The notes under the pieces are model-generated. The model did not search any database and was not told the DNA's origin. It saw only the letters and a program-made list of their open reading frames with translations. Shown one piece after another: positions 1-13,505 of a DNA stretch of 64,000 nt. Within the stretch, counting starts at the first letter, position 1. Each line of letters begins with the position of its first letter. The stretch is from Pseudorasbora parva (taxonomy: Eukaryota > Chordata > Actinopteri > Cypriniformes > Gobionidae). The stretch lies in NCBI RefSeq assembly GCF_024679245.1, contig NC_090195.1:9439993-9503992 (forward strand), given 5' to 3'. Made by a program: the position numbers and the translations under genes.

Positions 1-1310
1 TCTTTGTGTGTGTCTTTATAGCTGTTCAGCTTGTTTCTTAGAAATGCTGATTGCTCAAAAATCTCACAGCTTTCAGATGTGTCAGAAAACGCAAAAAGAA
101 CATGTTTGTCCATCTGGAATGCGTCAGTATACAACAAATATACAAAAAAAGACTAGCTGTCAGCAAACTTCTGCTAGATCTGTTTAACTCTTATAGCAGT
201 CTAAAAACTGTTCTTTGAGTCAGATTAAAGTAAGTTTTATCCAAGTTGAAAAATATACCCTACCTTGATTTCGGTTAGCGACACCTAGGGATGAAATGTT
301 CTGCCGAACTGCATGCAAGCAGGAGAAATCAGGTGTTAATTTAATGCACTGGCTGTCGGATGTCAGATGCACTAGAACGGGTCCATTTTTGACTCATGTA
401 CACACAAACAGCTACACACATCTCCAGATGGGTCATTCATAAAGTTGACTCAATGAGAACAAGCAACCGATAGACCAATCACAGGTCCTCTCTAGAGATT
501 GTATGTAATTGAGCTGTGTTTTGTGGCTTACTCTATATTAATACATGGGAATGACGGCTGACAGAGATGAAGGGGAATTGTGTCAGTCTTTCGGATGCAC
601 CATGTGAGACTGGACTGTGCACATGTGTAATCATGGTTGCTTGAGATACTTGTTTAATTCATCAAATTGATTCATTTGAATTGTGCTTCTGGATGAAAAA
701 AGCTGACAATTGAAATGATGATTTGATGGGAATATCCTCATAATTACATACAATTCATTTCCTTAGATGAGGAAATATTAAGACTGGGAATGGGGCAGTC
801 TCTCAGTCAATCTCAGAGGCAGCACTAAAGCGAAAGGACCAAACCAAACGTTTCTTCCATCCAACACAAACATGGTTGAGTCCCTTATGTGCTGCTTCAT
901 GGTTGACCTCTGTGTGGGCAAAGTGTGTAAAACGAGGACAGGGTGCAGGAATTCCAGTGAGGAAATTCGATTTCTTTTTCCACCAGGGACATAGCATGGT
1001 GGTTGGGGACTCGGAATGCATGCAGACGCAGGTTACTGACAGAGGAAACCAATCTTGAAGACCCATTATGAAATGGCCTCTATGTCCAATCACATTGGGA
1101 GAAATGACTCTTTTTCCATGTGATTCGGGGAATTCCGTGAAAATAACTATGAGTTTTGAGTTCAAGCTCCAGTAATATTTTATGATAGAAATTAAAGATG
1201 AAAAACAAATAGTTATTCTTGTAAAATTAAGCTGAGGGTGTCAACATTGTAAAGTGTTTCTCAATACTTAGATTAGTGTTTGGCTTTTCAGCATCACCTC
1301 ATCAGTTGAA

Positions 1311-1311
<1 letters not shown>

Positions 1312-1395
<84 letters not shown>
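1312..1395. repeat. (AT)n microsatellite
   Basis: Uninterrupted AT dinucleotides, about 42 units. Confidence 0.97.
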
Positions 1396-1400
<5 letters not shown>

Positions 1401-4239
1401 TTATTTATATAAGGTAAAAAGGAATGTTCTTACAATCATTTCAAAACGTGATTAGGTTGTAAACTAAAGTAAAAACTATTTGGAACCATCAAACTAATCT
1501 AATATTTGGAGAAACACTTCTTTCTCATGGAGGTTTTCTGTCTTTTTTTATAATCCAGTTAGACACAAAGAGTGAGCGCACAGCAATGAACAACCATTGG
1601 AGTTGCTAACAGTTTGGAAGTGATCTGCCCTCAGAATGACGGATGAATCCAGCTGTACTCTTTCATTACATTCCATGACACTCACACATGCAGGAGCCAG
1701 TGCCATGATACCCATGGGACGACGTTGAGCACTTTATTATTGATATAAAATGTGTTCCATATTACCAAGTGATTAGGAGTGATGCTCATCACATCTGCTC
1801 TTCATTAATGTTTTTGTTAGTAAAAACTTGGATAAAATTGGATAAATAAGAAGTGACAGCTTTTAATCAATGCCATCCCAGTAATGAAATGCAGTCCTGT
1901 ACAGTCAAAATCTCATGTTAAAATATTAATTTTGCTCTAATGCTTGCATTAGGCAATTCTGGCAGGCTTAATAAACTTGAAATAGAATTGGGAAAAGTCA
2001 ATAAAGAATTCAATTACCCTCAAGCAACTCAAGGAAACTGCAGTGTTTTCTTTTTCAGTCTCGGGCAAAACATCTCTGTCCTCAAGGACACTCTTTACAA
2101 GCTCTCTCTCTATAGTGTTTGTGAAAGGGAGAGAATGGTGTTTATAATTGTTATAGTGATGGTCAGGGGACAGTTTTATGGCTTCAGCTCAGTTTTGGTG
2201 CTAATGTATCATCAAACTGTTTGGGATCCTAGTTGTACGAGTGTCTCATCTTTGTGTCTTTCTGGATGGAGGAGTGTAAATTCACCATGAGGAACAGTGA
2301 GTGGATGTTCATGGTACAGTAGCATGTTTGACGGTGGTCTGAAGATTGAATAAGAAACAATGGATTGAGCCCATGCAGAAATGGCACGGCACAGGCCATG
2401 CTTTACAGCCAAACACAAAACACACTTGAGGAGAGGAGGAGAAGAGGAGAGGGTAGTGTCCACTTGGTTTGACGTACATTTCTGATTTAAAGTGCAACTT
2501 ATAGGACTTTTTTTTCGTTCACACATTTTTTTCTCAACAAATGTTAATTGGTAACACTATAATGTATGTATAAATCAGCTTTGTATAAATCATTATCAAC
2601 TCCAGTAATCATTCCAATGTTCATTAATGAATGTCTGTGCTATGTTATTCCATACACCTGTGATATGTTACACCAATCTATCCAAAGAGGAAATGTGTAT
2701 ATATGTCCTGGACCCAAGAGAAGTGAAGCGTGTGGAAATATTCAGGGCTTTACATGCATTCTGACTGGTTCAATATCTCTGTGGCTCTGGTTTTCACATT
2801 CAACCTTCCTGCACCTGTAACTCTATCTGTCTGCTGGCTTATGAGGCCCCTGGCAGGACCAGATAATACCAGATATTACCTGCATTTCTCCCTTTCTCCT
2901 TTGGAAGAGATCCTGAAATGCTTCTAAGCTGCTGTGGCATTTATGTAGCAAAACTGCTGTTTTCTAGAAACAGTTAACCTTAACCCTGTTCTAATGAGCT
3001 TCCAAACCAATCACATTAGATTACATAGTTTATATTCAATAGATCCAGTGCAAATCAGAAATTGACGTTTAACCAGAAGAGGACTTGAGGTAAAGTGAGA
3101 AGCAAAGCTGTTTATCTCGCACTTCCTGTTGATTTAGATCTATGAGTTTGTTTACTTACTAACTGGGCCAACGCTATTCGGCAGACCTAGAAGAGAGATG
3201 AGAGAAGAGATCATATTAGCAACAGTAAAGAACACGAGCAGTAGAATCAAAAAAAAGAAAAAAGAAAAAAAAGTGCAATAATGTCTATTTGAATATATAT
3301 TAATGATATGATTCTAAATTAAATAAAATAAATCCTAAAATAAAAATGTATAAAAATGTAATAAAAATGTATAAAAATGTAATAAAATAAATCCTAAATT
3401 AAATATCAATAAAATGTATAAAAACACACAATGCACATAACATGTAATCTTGTTTTTGTGTTAAAAAATGTTTGTAGTGTACTTCTGGACTATCTTTCAT
3501 TATTCTCATGCTACAAAACCTGAACAAATAAATCACTTTGATTACCATTTCAAACAACTGATGATAGCGGAGAACATCAGGATAACTCATAAAAAACTGA
3601 GCAAATTCAAAAGTAGGAACATGAATTATAATACATTACTAATAAAGAAAAATAAGGCAAAGGGCTAGGTATAAGAACTGGTGCTATGTTGCAAACAGAC
3701 CATTTAGGCAGCAGAGAATTGAGGATTTTCTTTTGTCGTTGGAGACAGCGCTCTGGTGGCAGAAAGAGAGCTGAACTTACACCCCTGCCATGTGCCATCG
3801 ATCTAGTGTGTGGCATCTAATCTCGCTCCCTGAGCTCTGCTTCATAGGGACAGTTAAGAGTCAAATTTATGACCTTTGGAAAGAGGGTTGAGAAATCACT
3901 AAGAAAATAGGCACCTCCAGTCACCTCCAACGAATGTGTGTGAAGACTGAGACTGAAAGAGGGAAAGGGGTAGAGAGGACAACCTGCATAGGGAAACATA
4001 AACTCTAACATCATGCTTTGGCATTCACATCTATTCTGCCAATACCAAAGAAAGTCCTTTCATTGATGAAAGCAAGAGAGGCATTTTCACACTTCACAAA
4101 AGACTTCATGCAAACTCAATTATATATGCAAACTAAAGCACATGGTAGTTTAACTTACTGCTTTGCTTCATTTTCAATTCACAAAAAAAAAAAAAAAAAA
4201 TGTTTTCATTTAATTTCTAAATGGCCCCTATAGCACCCC

Positions 4240-4560
4240 CTGGGTTAACTGTGAGTTTTTATCTCACAATCCTAGCTTTTTTTTCTCTGGCAATTGCAAA
4301 ATTATATCTTTCAGTTCTGACATTATTTCTCAGAATTGTGTGATATAAAGCCAGAATTGTGATATAAACTTGTGAAAGTATTTTTTTCCCACTCAGAATT
4401 GGACTTTATAACTTGCAGTTCTGACTATTTTATATAGTTTATATCTTGCAATTCTGAGAAAAAAGTCTATATCACAATTATATTTGAAATTGTTTGATTC
4501 TGTGGCAGAAATAAGCTTTCATACCCCCATGTGGCCTCCTGGGGGTCCCAATAGCCTACT
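4240..4560. repeat. Degenerate repeat of 'ttctga / tcagaatt' units
   Basis: About eight mutated copies of a 20-25 bp motif appear in both orientations ('tctcagaattgtg', 'ccagaattgtgatat', 'actcagaattgg', 'cttgcagttctgac', 'cttgcaattctgag'). They are flanked by 'ggcccctatagcaccccc' and 'cctcctgggggtcc'. I recognise no gene. It may be a decayed foldback element. Confidence 0.5.
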
Positions 4561-5464
4561 TTAAAAAATTAGTTTAAAACACCCTGCTCTAGAGCCAAGA
4601 TTTACTATTTTTATATATATTGCAACAATGCAATAGCACTAAATTATTTAAAATATATTATATATAAATAAGTATTTATGATAATATGGTCCCGAGATAC
4701 AGTAAGGATTTGGTTTGAATGCAAGTCTATGAGATTTTTTTTCTTCTTGAACATCATGGAAAAATTACGGCTTATATTGACGCTGCATCTGACACCACAG
4801 AAACAAATAGAGACGTCTCTATATACTCTAAACAGCATCAACAGTGTAACACAGCACCTCTCATAGCACATTGTTCGCTCTCTTTGCTTTAAATACAGTC
4901 AGGCTTTTAGGCATGGTTCACATTCATCCTCACGATTCATGTAAGTGCTATACAACCTCATTTTTTATTTATTTATTTTGAGGTGGACAGTCGTCTGCCT
5001 GAGACGGACGCAAAATATCATGTGTCATATCATTAGATTACCTTTCAATCACAGCGGTTTTGAGCACCCCTCACCTGCTGGAACTCTCCATTATGTCAGA
5101 AAGCAGGAATCTAATTGTGAAGCCTGATGCAGAAACACATTAGGCTGCTTATGTTTATTGCACACTCCATTGATTTTTACCATCTGAACTTCTGCACTCT
5201 GGGGTCACTCGAGTCTCCAGGATCAACTGATGATGGTCAGGAGTGTGTGTGCTAAATGAATATATATCCAGGAGGATTTTTCCATTTTTCCTGCATCTGA
5301 TTTTACATGTTAGGTTGCCATATTTTATGCTATCGTCTGTTTAACACAACTGAAATGACTGAATGACCTTTTTCTACACTGTCAGAAAAAAGTGCAATAA
5401 TTATACCTTTAGTAGCTTACTGGCTTATAATGTTAAGTGTTTCTTATTGAATAATTATTCATTA

Positions 5465-5509
5465 GTGTGTGTGTGTGTGTGTGCGTGCGTGCGTGCATGT
5501 GTGTGTGTG
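5465..5509. repeat. (GT)n with GTGC interruptions
   Basis: A short compound GT/GC tract. Confidence 0.95.
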
Positions 5510-6004
5510 AAACAAATCCATATTACAAAAATAAAAGAGGGAGGGCACATATCCGGTTCACTTAGTTTTGTCGTGGCCATGACATATTAACTCGTGGGAA
5601 CGTGATAAGTTTTAGGAGAACATTTTGTCGCATGTTGAGGTAAAAACACAGTTTTCTCGTGGCCACAACTTAACTATGTTAAGGGAAGGACATCTAATTG
5701 AGTTAAATGCTTAAACATCATGCGTGACCAAAGCAACCGGGAATTATATCAGAAATAGATAGGTCTATAATAATATACATTTTTAATGAAGAATGACAAA
5801 ATAAGGGGAGCATAAGAAATTATTATATTAACCTATATTATAGCCTATTATATTGCACGTGATGTTGCCAATAGACAGCATTTTGAATGAAGTTTGTTAT
5901 TATCAATAAATGATAAAAGAAAGGTTGTGTGCCTCCTCATTTCAGAACACCACTGCATGCCAATGATATGCACATATAATGAATATTTTGAATCTCTATA
6001 GCAG

Positions 6005-6475
6005 TACATTGATGACTTTGAAAAAGTCGACATTTATGTGATTAAAGTCAAGTCGACTAGTCACTGATGACGTCATTTACGAGCTGAGACTCGAGTGCGG
6101 GTTGCCTTGTGCGCTACAGCCCACGTGGCTTTTGCTACATATATACCTTATTTTTATCAGTTTGTTTGTCTTTGGGTCATTCAATTTCTCACAGATTTCT
6201 GCTCGTTCTAAATCAGATACAGTGATTATATTTATATGAAAGCATTAGTTAGAGATTGACTGCATGTGAATTAATTTTAAGCTATTTTAATTTCTTTGTG
6301 GGTGCGATCAGCAAGTGATGTGCGCGTTGTCTGTATGTGTGTGCATTGCAATGCAGCAGGGCATTAGTTTAGAACAGCGATTAACTTATGTGTACAATAA
6401 GATGTTTAAAACTTGCCATTAAAGTCACATTAAAGTCAACTAGTACTTGCAACCTCTACCGATCGGTTTGTGCAA
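6005..6475. repeat. Possible decayed hAT-type repeat
   Basis: The right part 'gtcaactagtacttgcaacctcta' and the left part 'gtcgacatttatgtgattaaagtcaagtcgactagtcactgatgac' share inverse GTCGACTAGT-like blocks typical of fish hAT repeats. Ends and duplication are not defined. Confidence 0.35.
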
Positions 6476-6580
6476 CACTGTTTCAAGTAGAATGAATTAG
6501 CCATTTAAACGAATGAATTGATGACGAGATGACTTACTCATTTAGATATTTACCACCAGCTACTGACAAAAAAATTGTTT

Positions 6581-6720
6581 TGGGATAGTTTGCCCAAAAA
6601 TTGTAATTGTTTTTTATTTACGTTTACTCACCTTTTTGTTGTTTCAAACCTGTATGACTTTTTTTCCTTTTGCGGAACGTAAAAGAAGATATTTTGAAAA
6701 ATGTTGGAAACCGAACTGTT
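6581..6720. repeat. Half copy of the 'gggatagtt' MITE family
   Basis: It contains 'tgggatagtttgcccaaaaa', 'tttactcacct' and 'gtttcaaacctgtatgactt', the left-half landmarks of the family at 50641. No matching right end is seen. Confidence 0.5.
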
Positions 6721-6869
6721 TTGTTTATTTCTAAAAATACTTTTTGTAATGTCTGTTTGATGATTTTCTCATTTAACACAATGATGAGTTTAAAATATTT
6801 CTCAGCCAAATTTGATGTGTGATTAATTTGAAATTAATTTGATTAATAGATTAACAGTTTTGATTGCTT

Positions 6870-7282
<413 letters not shown>

Positions 7283-7293
7283 CCACACACACA

Positions 7294-7325
<32 letters not shown>

Positions 7326-7337
7326 CACACACACACA
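7283..7337. repeat. (AC)n/(GCAC)n microsatellite
   Basis: A compound AC tract on the far side of repeat copy A. Confidence 0.95.
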
Positions 7338-10300
7338 TTTTAAACAAATATTTAGTTGATTTTTGTGCAAATCTACCTTTCTATAAATTAATAAGACCCT
7401 TTTCTCACAATCAAGCAATTATGCTGTCAAAATACACCTACAATGTTGTATGAACTTGCACAGAATGATAAAGAATAGACAGTCTCTAGGGGGGGAAATA
7501 CACCCACTCACACCTAAACACATGTTATACTGACAGTTAATTTTTCAGGCTTCCTCCCAGAGGTTGACGGGACGTAATTAACCCAACCTGGGCAAGATAC
7601 CAGATCTGTCCTGCCCTACATAACACACTCACTCGCCTGCCAAGTCATCCAGCTTGAGGGATTCCCGCTGGACAGCAAGAAAATTTCGACTTGCCTTTTT
7701 TCCCGTTTGAAAGCCAATCTGTTCCTTAACCGTCCACTTCTGTCACCAGTGAAAGGACAAAACCCTCTATGATGCTTTATTTCATGTTTCGTGCTGGAAA
7801 CGGTAGGAAGCTAGTTGAATTTCTGGTGGCCTCATTATTGTTGTTCTAGTAGAACAAAATCCTGACCTTCACAGAGTCTCATCTGTTTGCTTTTTCCATT
7901 CACCTGGACATTTCCAGAAAAGCTTATCTACAAAATTTCTACCCTAGGCAAAGTTCGTAATTACTTTCCCTGGCCACTTGCATCTCCTGGCCATCCATCA
8001 TCCGTTTTCTACACAGATGTGAGCCGTGACATGCACAAGCAACCGCGTGGCTCAAAATGGAAGGAAATGTGACAATCCACACCGGCGGAACTTGTCGGCC
8101 AACCTCTGCTACAGTAACGTCGCCTCCATCTGAATGTCTTACAGGGTAGAGTGAATAGATTTGTATGGGAGATGGCAAGTATGAAAAAGTGCCCGCGATG
8201 AGTCACAGTCACAGTTAAGATTCTGGAAATGCGACACACAGCGGAAAATCCTGTGATGGAAGAAACAAATATTTGAAAGAGAGATTACCGTTGTGGCAGC
8301 ACAGAGAAAGATGTGGAAAAGGCAGAGTTAACAAACCAGGTCTCATGGGGGAATAAGGAGAACATAACCCAAAACAAAGAAAGGGAAAAAGATAGAAAGA
8401 GAGAGGGAGCGTAATATGCTTTCGGAGTTGACACTACAAGAGTCAAGATGGAAATGGTAACCATGATGGTTGTGGAGGATATGCAGCCAGGCTGGAGATG
8501 TTAAAAATAATAATTAGATAACACAAATGGTACAAAATAACTCTCCTCTTCTGGGAGAAGACAAGATGGCCACCTGGCCCTTGAGATAACACTAATTAGA
8601 GCATCCGTACAGCAGTGGAATAAGGATCGAGGACACGCTTAATTACACTTCAAGATCGTTCATGTTACAAAACAAGAAAGGCAAACATCTTCTACAGGAC
8701 TGAGCAAGTTCTAAGGCTGGAAATGTCCTCCTTGAGTGTATGTTCTTCCTAGAAGAAAGTTTGCTGAGGCTGGCAGGTGGGGGAGGAAGGGTACAGCTGT
8801 TATAGTTTCAGCCCAGGAACAACCATTTGATTCAAGGACGCCGAACAACGGCAGGCGAACACACTGACATCTGGCAGCCCTTTACTTATGTACACTAATT
8901 AAAAAACAAAACCAGCCATCAGTCGTACACTACGGCACCGCTGATAATAATTTACTCTCATTGCGACTGTCATCTCCAGATGTGTTGGGCTGTCTTTGCT
9001 AGCTGGGCTGAACAGAAGTAAATGAGGTATTATGAATCTCCTCCCTCGGTGGATCTCGCTCAAGCATGATTTCCATGGCTCCTGTGTTATGCTGAGTGGA
9101 ATTTTGTATCCAAATAATTAAATGTTAAAAAGCTGTAAAATCAATAAGTCGCATAAAAGCGTATATCATGTTCAGCTTTTATCTTCACGTACTGAAGCTG
9201 AGGTCAATGAGGAGCGATAAAAACCGTTACTGAAACTGTGTCGGGACACATCTCTTTCTTTAAGTGCTTTGATCGTGAGTAATTTACAAGGCCAGACCGG
9301 TTTGATTTGAAGTTTCATTTGCACAGTTTAATCCCGCCAGGACAAGAGGAATTAGTCAGTTCTCTGTACAGAAGTGCTGTCTTAAACCATAGAGTATTAC
9401 TCAGCAGAGATGTGGAAAACAATTAGCATTGCTTGCTAATCCTCCCGTTTTTAAACACTAACAGGGGCTTGCTGATCTAATGTGTGTGAACCATACCAAA
9501 TGCCATTGCTTCGCTTGGGAAACAGCAGGCGCAGCGCAGATCAGACCTTATTTTGACTCGCGTCATGAAACCCTACATCAATCTGACAACCCATAAAACA
9601 CACAAACATTAGTCAAGTTTAAGAAGGCATTTTAGATTCAGATCAGCACGGACCAGAACATTGTGTGAGTCGTGTTGCCGCCTTTTCCAGGAGGGAGAAA
9701 ATGGGGGCGCCCTCATCACTTCCCCTCTCTTCGAGAGCAGAAATGGTCTGTCACGCCTAATTCTCGAACTGATCGCTCTCCGACTCGCCGTTCCGATGTG
9801 AAGCGAGAACCTAGCCACTTCCCAGAAGTCTGAGCATGCTTTGACTGATATCCAACACTCTTTCCTCAATGTCTTTTTTTGATTTGTCTGACCCACTCTG
9901 ACAAAGAGGAACTACTCTGCCCTCCTCCGATACAAAAAAGCAGAGCATAATTTAAATGAGTAAAACTGCACTCAAGATACTTGTATCTATTTTTTTTTAT
10001 ATTTAATATATAAAATAAAAATAGAAAATGCTATTTTATAAAAGTGCCAATTAAAAAAAAAACAAAAAACAAAAAAAACAGAAGCAATTATATATTTTGC
10101 TTCAATACAAAGAAGACATAAAAATGCCATGAAGCGAGCAACACACTGTTAGCGGTGTTTTGTATTATGGCCTTTTCTCACTTTTGCATATGCAAATAAT
10201 CAGAGAAAAAAGCTTCTTATTTTCTGCTAGTTTTAATTAGTTAATCCATTTGTCTCCATTGCTCTACTGCATGGTGTCAAGCACTGTTGTAAAATCAGCT

Positions 10301-10598
10301 GCAATTGATTTTAAAATGACAAACGACCTTTCTTCTGTCTGAAATATTATTGTTTAATCTAATTATTTTGAATCCAAAAGGAATGATATAAGAGCCTGTC
10401 TTTTACAGCATTATTATGTTATGGATTCCTTACTCTCCTCACACAGGACCATAATAAGGGGTTTAAGGTGAGGCTATTTTATAGTGGGTTCAGACGAGTC
10501 TGAGCTGTTTTTTTTAATAATGTCCTGTCAATCTCAGTCCTTTAAAACATTGCAGACTCCTAGAGAGTCATGAGGTACAACAGCTGCCAGGAGGCACA

Positions 10599-10755
<157 letters not shown>

Positions 10756-11077
10756 TCTAACCTGCGCTGAAGACTGAAAAGCACAGTTTCTGTGCATTCT
10801 AAGGTCATATCTGTGATATGTGCTGCTGCTTTTGTCCCAGAAGCATATGGTGAGTGCTAGTTTATTTCTGGGCAAACATTCTGTGTGTTGGATTGAAGGC
10901 TCCGTCTCCTGCCATTTGAAATAAACTGCAGTGGTGGTGTAGTCCCCAGGCTTACAGACAGCACTGGTTTTCTAAAGGCTAACTGTCCTTCTGTTATAGT
11001 TCTAACATTTGACATGCGCTGTGTTCTGTGAAAGAAAGGTCCTAGTGTTCTGCATCTTTCTGAAGGGTAAACAATCC

Positions 11078-11271
11078 TTAAAGGGATAGTTCGCCCAAAA
11101 GTGATTTTACTCACCTTTTTATTTAATTTCAATAGACAAAAACAACTGAAACCAAATTCAAAATATCTATGTTTGTGTCTTGCAGAAGAAAGTAATTACA
11201 GGTTTGGAATGACATGATGGAGAGTAAATCATGACAGCTTAAAAAAAAAAATGTAGCTGATCTATCCCTGT
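11078..11271. repeat. MITE of the 'aaagggatagtt' family
   Basis: The left end is taaagggatagttcgcccaa and the right end is gtagctgatctatccctg, an imperfect inverse. The middle keeps the paired 'tttactcacc' and 'ggagagtaaatcatgacag' blocks seen in 50641-50861. Confidence 0.65.
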
Positions 11272-12064
11272 AATCAATAACATGGCAGCTTAGGCACTTC
11301 CATGATGGTAATACCAAGGTATACCAAGACTGAATGTAAATATATTAATATGGCATATGGTAATCATACAGTACCATAGTATACAGTGGCTTAAAAGTTT
11401 TGTTTAAAATAGGAAATTTAATAGAAATAAAAAGTGTATGATTATGAGAAATGTAATAAAGCGAAAAGTGATGTAATCTAAAATAGTTGACATATTTAGG
11501 ATGTGTCTACATATTTAAGATATTACTCAAATCTGTGAAGTTCATGCAGCTCAAATGCTGCTGTCATTAACGCTAAAGAAGGAGAGTAAATAGAAATCCA
11601 TATTAACTTCTCACTGAGTCGGCTAATTTTATTTATAATAAATAAAAAAAATAGAAAAATGCAAAACAGAAGTAATTTTTATGGTCTAAAACTTTGGAAC
11701 CAATTTTCAGTACTATCACATTACTATGGATTACAATACCATGGTACCGCCATTTTGGACTTGGTCGCTGCATCTGTAGTAAAATATAATGACTATTTAG
11801 TTCATAATTCAACCGAATTAAAACTAATTTTAAATATGTCCGATAGCCCTTCTTAAAGTTGAGAAGTGACTGTGATGTGTCAGAGTTCCTGTGAGGACCT
11901 GGTTTTAAATTGGAAGTAGGGTAATGGCTTCTGGGGAGACACCATGAGCGCATTGTGAAAGGTAGGACAGCAGTAAGAGAGATGGTTTATGGTCAGAGTA
12001 AAAGGACATGTGAGCCTTGTTATCCACAAACATAGAGCCCATATTGTTCTTTCCAGTAATGGGA

Positions 12065-12065
<1 letters not shown>

Positions 12066-12094
<29 letters not shown>
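12066..12094. repeat. (GT)14 microsatellite next to the LE1 exon donor
   Basis: On the gene strand it is (AC)14 starting at intron position +9 after donor gtgagtat. Confidence 0.97.
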
Positions 12095-12097
<3 letters not shown>

Positions 12098-12102
12098 CTC
12101 AC

Positions 12103-12275
12103 AGATATTTGCTGTGCCCTTGGGGATGGGGAGATAGGATCCAGCGCTCCAAGCTCTGGCCTGATAATTCCTCTTACAGCGGCCACAGTCAGGCCCCGTA
12201 GTGTTGTGCTCACACTCGCAAGTCAGTTTCTCTTTGTCCAAGATACAGCTGTTGGCATGAAGGTTGCACTTGCAC
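12103..12275 (-). CDS. ntng1: ntng1 exon encoding the first laminin-type EGF module
   Basis: On the minus strand the exon reads (R)[17 protein letters not shown]..., then [18 protein letters not shown], and ends [12 protein letters not shown](C). It has the Cys spacing of a laminin-EGF (LE1) module and an NTT sequon, and closely matches netrin-G1. The acceptor is cccactgtgacag before G TGC; the first G completes the Arg codon split across the intron from 45760. The donor is ATCT/gtgagtat. The exon is 173 bp, with one base, 57 full codons and one base. An (AC)14 tract begins only nine bases into the following intron. The next coding exon (further EGF modules, GPI signal) was not found in the 12.1 kb downstream, so it lies beyond the window. 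Confidence 0.92.
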
Positions 12276-13193
12276 CTGTCACAGTGGGAAAAAAAAGGAA
12301 ATAAAAAATATGCCCTTGTGGATTTTCAATTGTGGAGTTCAATTACACCCGAGAGGTGGAAAATATTGGAACCAGCACTTAGAGACCAGAGTGACCTTGT
12401 AAATCATTTACATTTGAAGTAAATGTGTATCTGCATGTGGAGGTATTCTGAAGCTTCCAGAAAATTACTTCAAAACCCTGCACACAGTGTCAAGGATTCT
12501 GCAAAATCCACATCATTATTTTTCTGCCTTTTCCCCTCTCTTGATAGATAGGCTATTTATAATTATCCCACTGGAAAATAAATAATTACAGACAGGTCAC
12601 ATTTTCAATGAGAGTACGAAACCGTTAAATAATCTATTAAATAAAAATAGTATATTAGGTATATTTTGTACATGTATTAAGTATATGCTGCACAAAACAT
12701 ATTCACAGTTCTTCTAACATCAGATTTTTTACTATGATGTGTAATATCAATAAATGCTGCAGCTCATGTGAATATTTTTAATCCTCAGAGAAGTCATGTT
12801 TTAAATGTTTGTTATACATTCACTATGGCCACCGAGGACAATCCCCATACAAGAACTTGTCTCATATGCACACTTTGCAGGGAGGTTTGCTCTCCCCAGT
12901 TTCCTCTCTAAGCACGCAAATTGATTTTGCATGCAGAAAGGCAAAAGATGGATATTTCTGTGACACTCATGCAGCACTGACGTAAAGAAATGTGATGCAG
13001 TTAAGTGAAACTGTTCTGCAGTCAGAATAGAGTAACTTAACTTGTTTATCCTTTCTGTGTTTTTCAGTTTGCTGCAATTCTGTACATGAAATTGATCATC
13101 ACTTGCACAAATATTTTTTTAATTCTTATAAACTAAACAACAATTGTTTTACTCTTGATCTGTATCATAATCTTTGCTTACAATAAACGATAT

Positions 13194-13505
13194 GGTCCCA
13201 CTTTAAGGCGTCTTTAACTACCATTTAAATTGATCATTTGATACAATGCACTTATGTATACACATATTTTGACATTGTACTTATATTATTATAATAACCT
13301 GCATGTAATTACATCTGTAATTAATTTCTGTAATTACAACTATAACACTGTTGACCCTTCCCATTTAACCCACCCCTAAACCTACCCATACCACGAAACA
13401 GTCCGTACCCGTGTTTAGCAATACAACATCAACACAATAAGTACATTGTACTTATTTTTTATGTCATTACATAGTCATTAAATACAGCTAATATAAAGTG
13501 TTTAT
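13194..13505. repeat. Probable MITE containing the 'cctaaacctaccca' block
   Basis: The left part starts 'cccactttaaggcgtcttt' and the right part ends 'taatataaagtg', a weak inverse. The middle has 'cccacccctaaacctacccat', shared with the (AC)n-bracketed repeats. Boundaries are uncertain. Confidence 0.45.

Noticed and set aside
803..1165. 120-codon minus-strand frame with several Cys residues, checked as a possible ntng1 EGF exon
   Set aside because: Its Cys spacing does not fit a laminin-EGF module, it has no recognisable netrin-G motif, and the boundaries lack clear splice sites.
9609..9896. 95-codon minus-strand frame in a GC-richer intron patch
   Set aside because: There is no recognisable domain and no splice sites or repeat similarity to support it.
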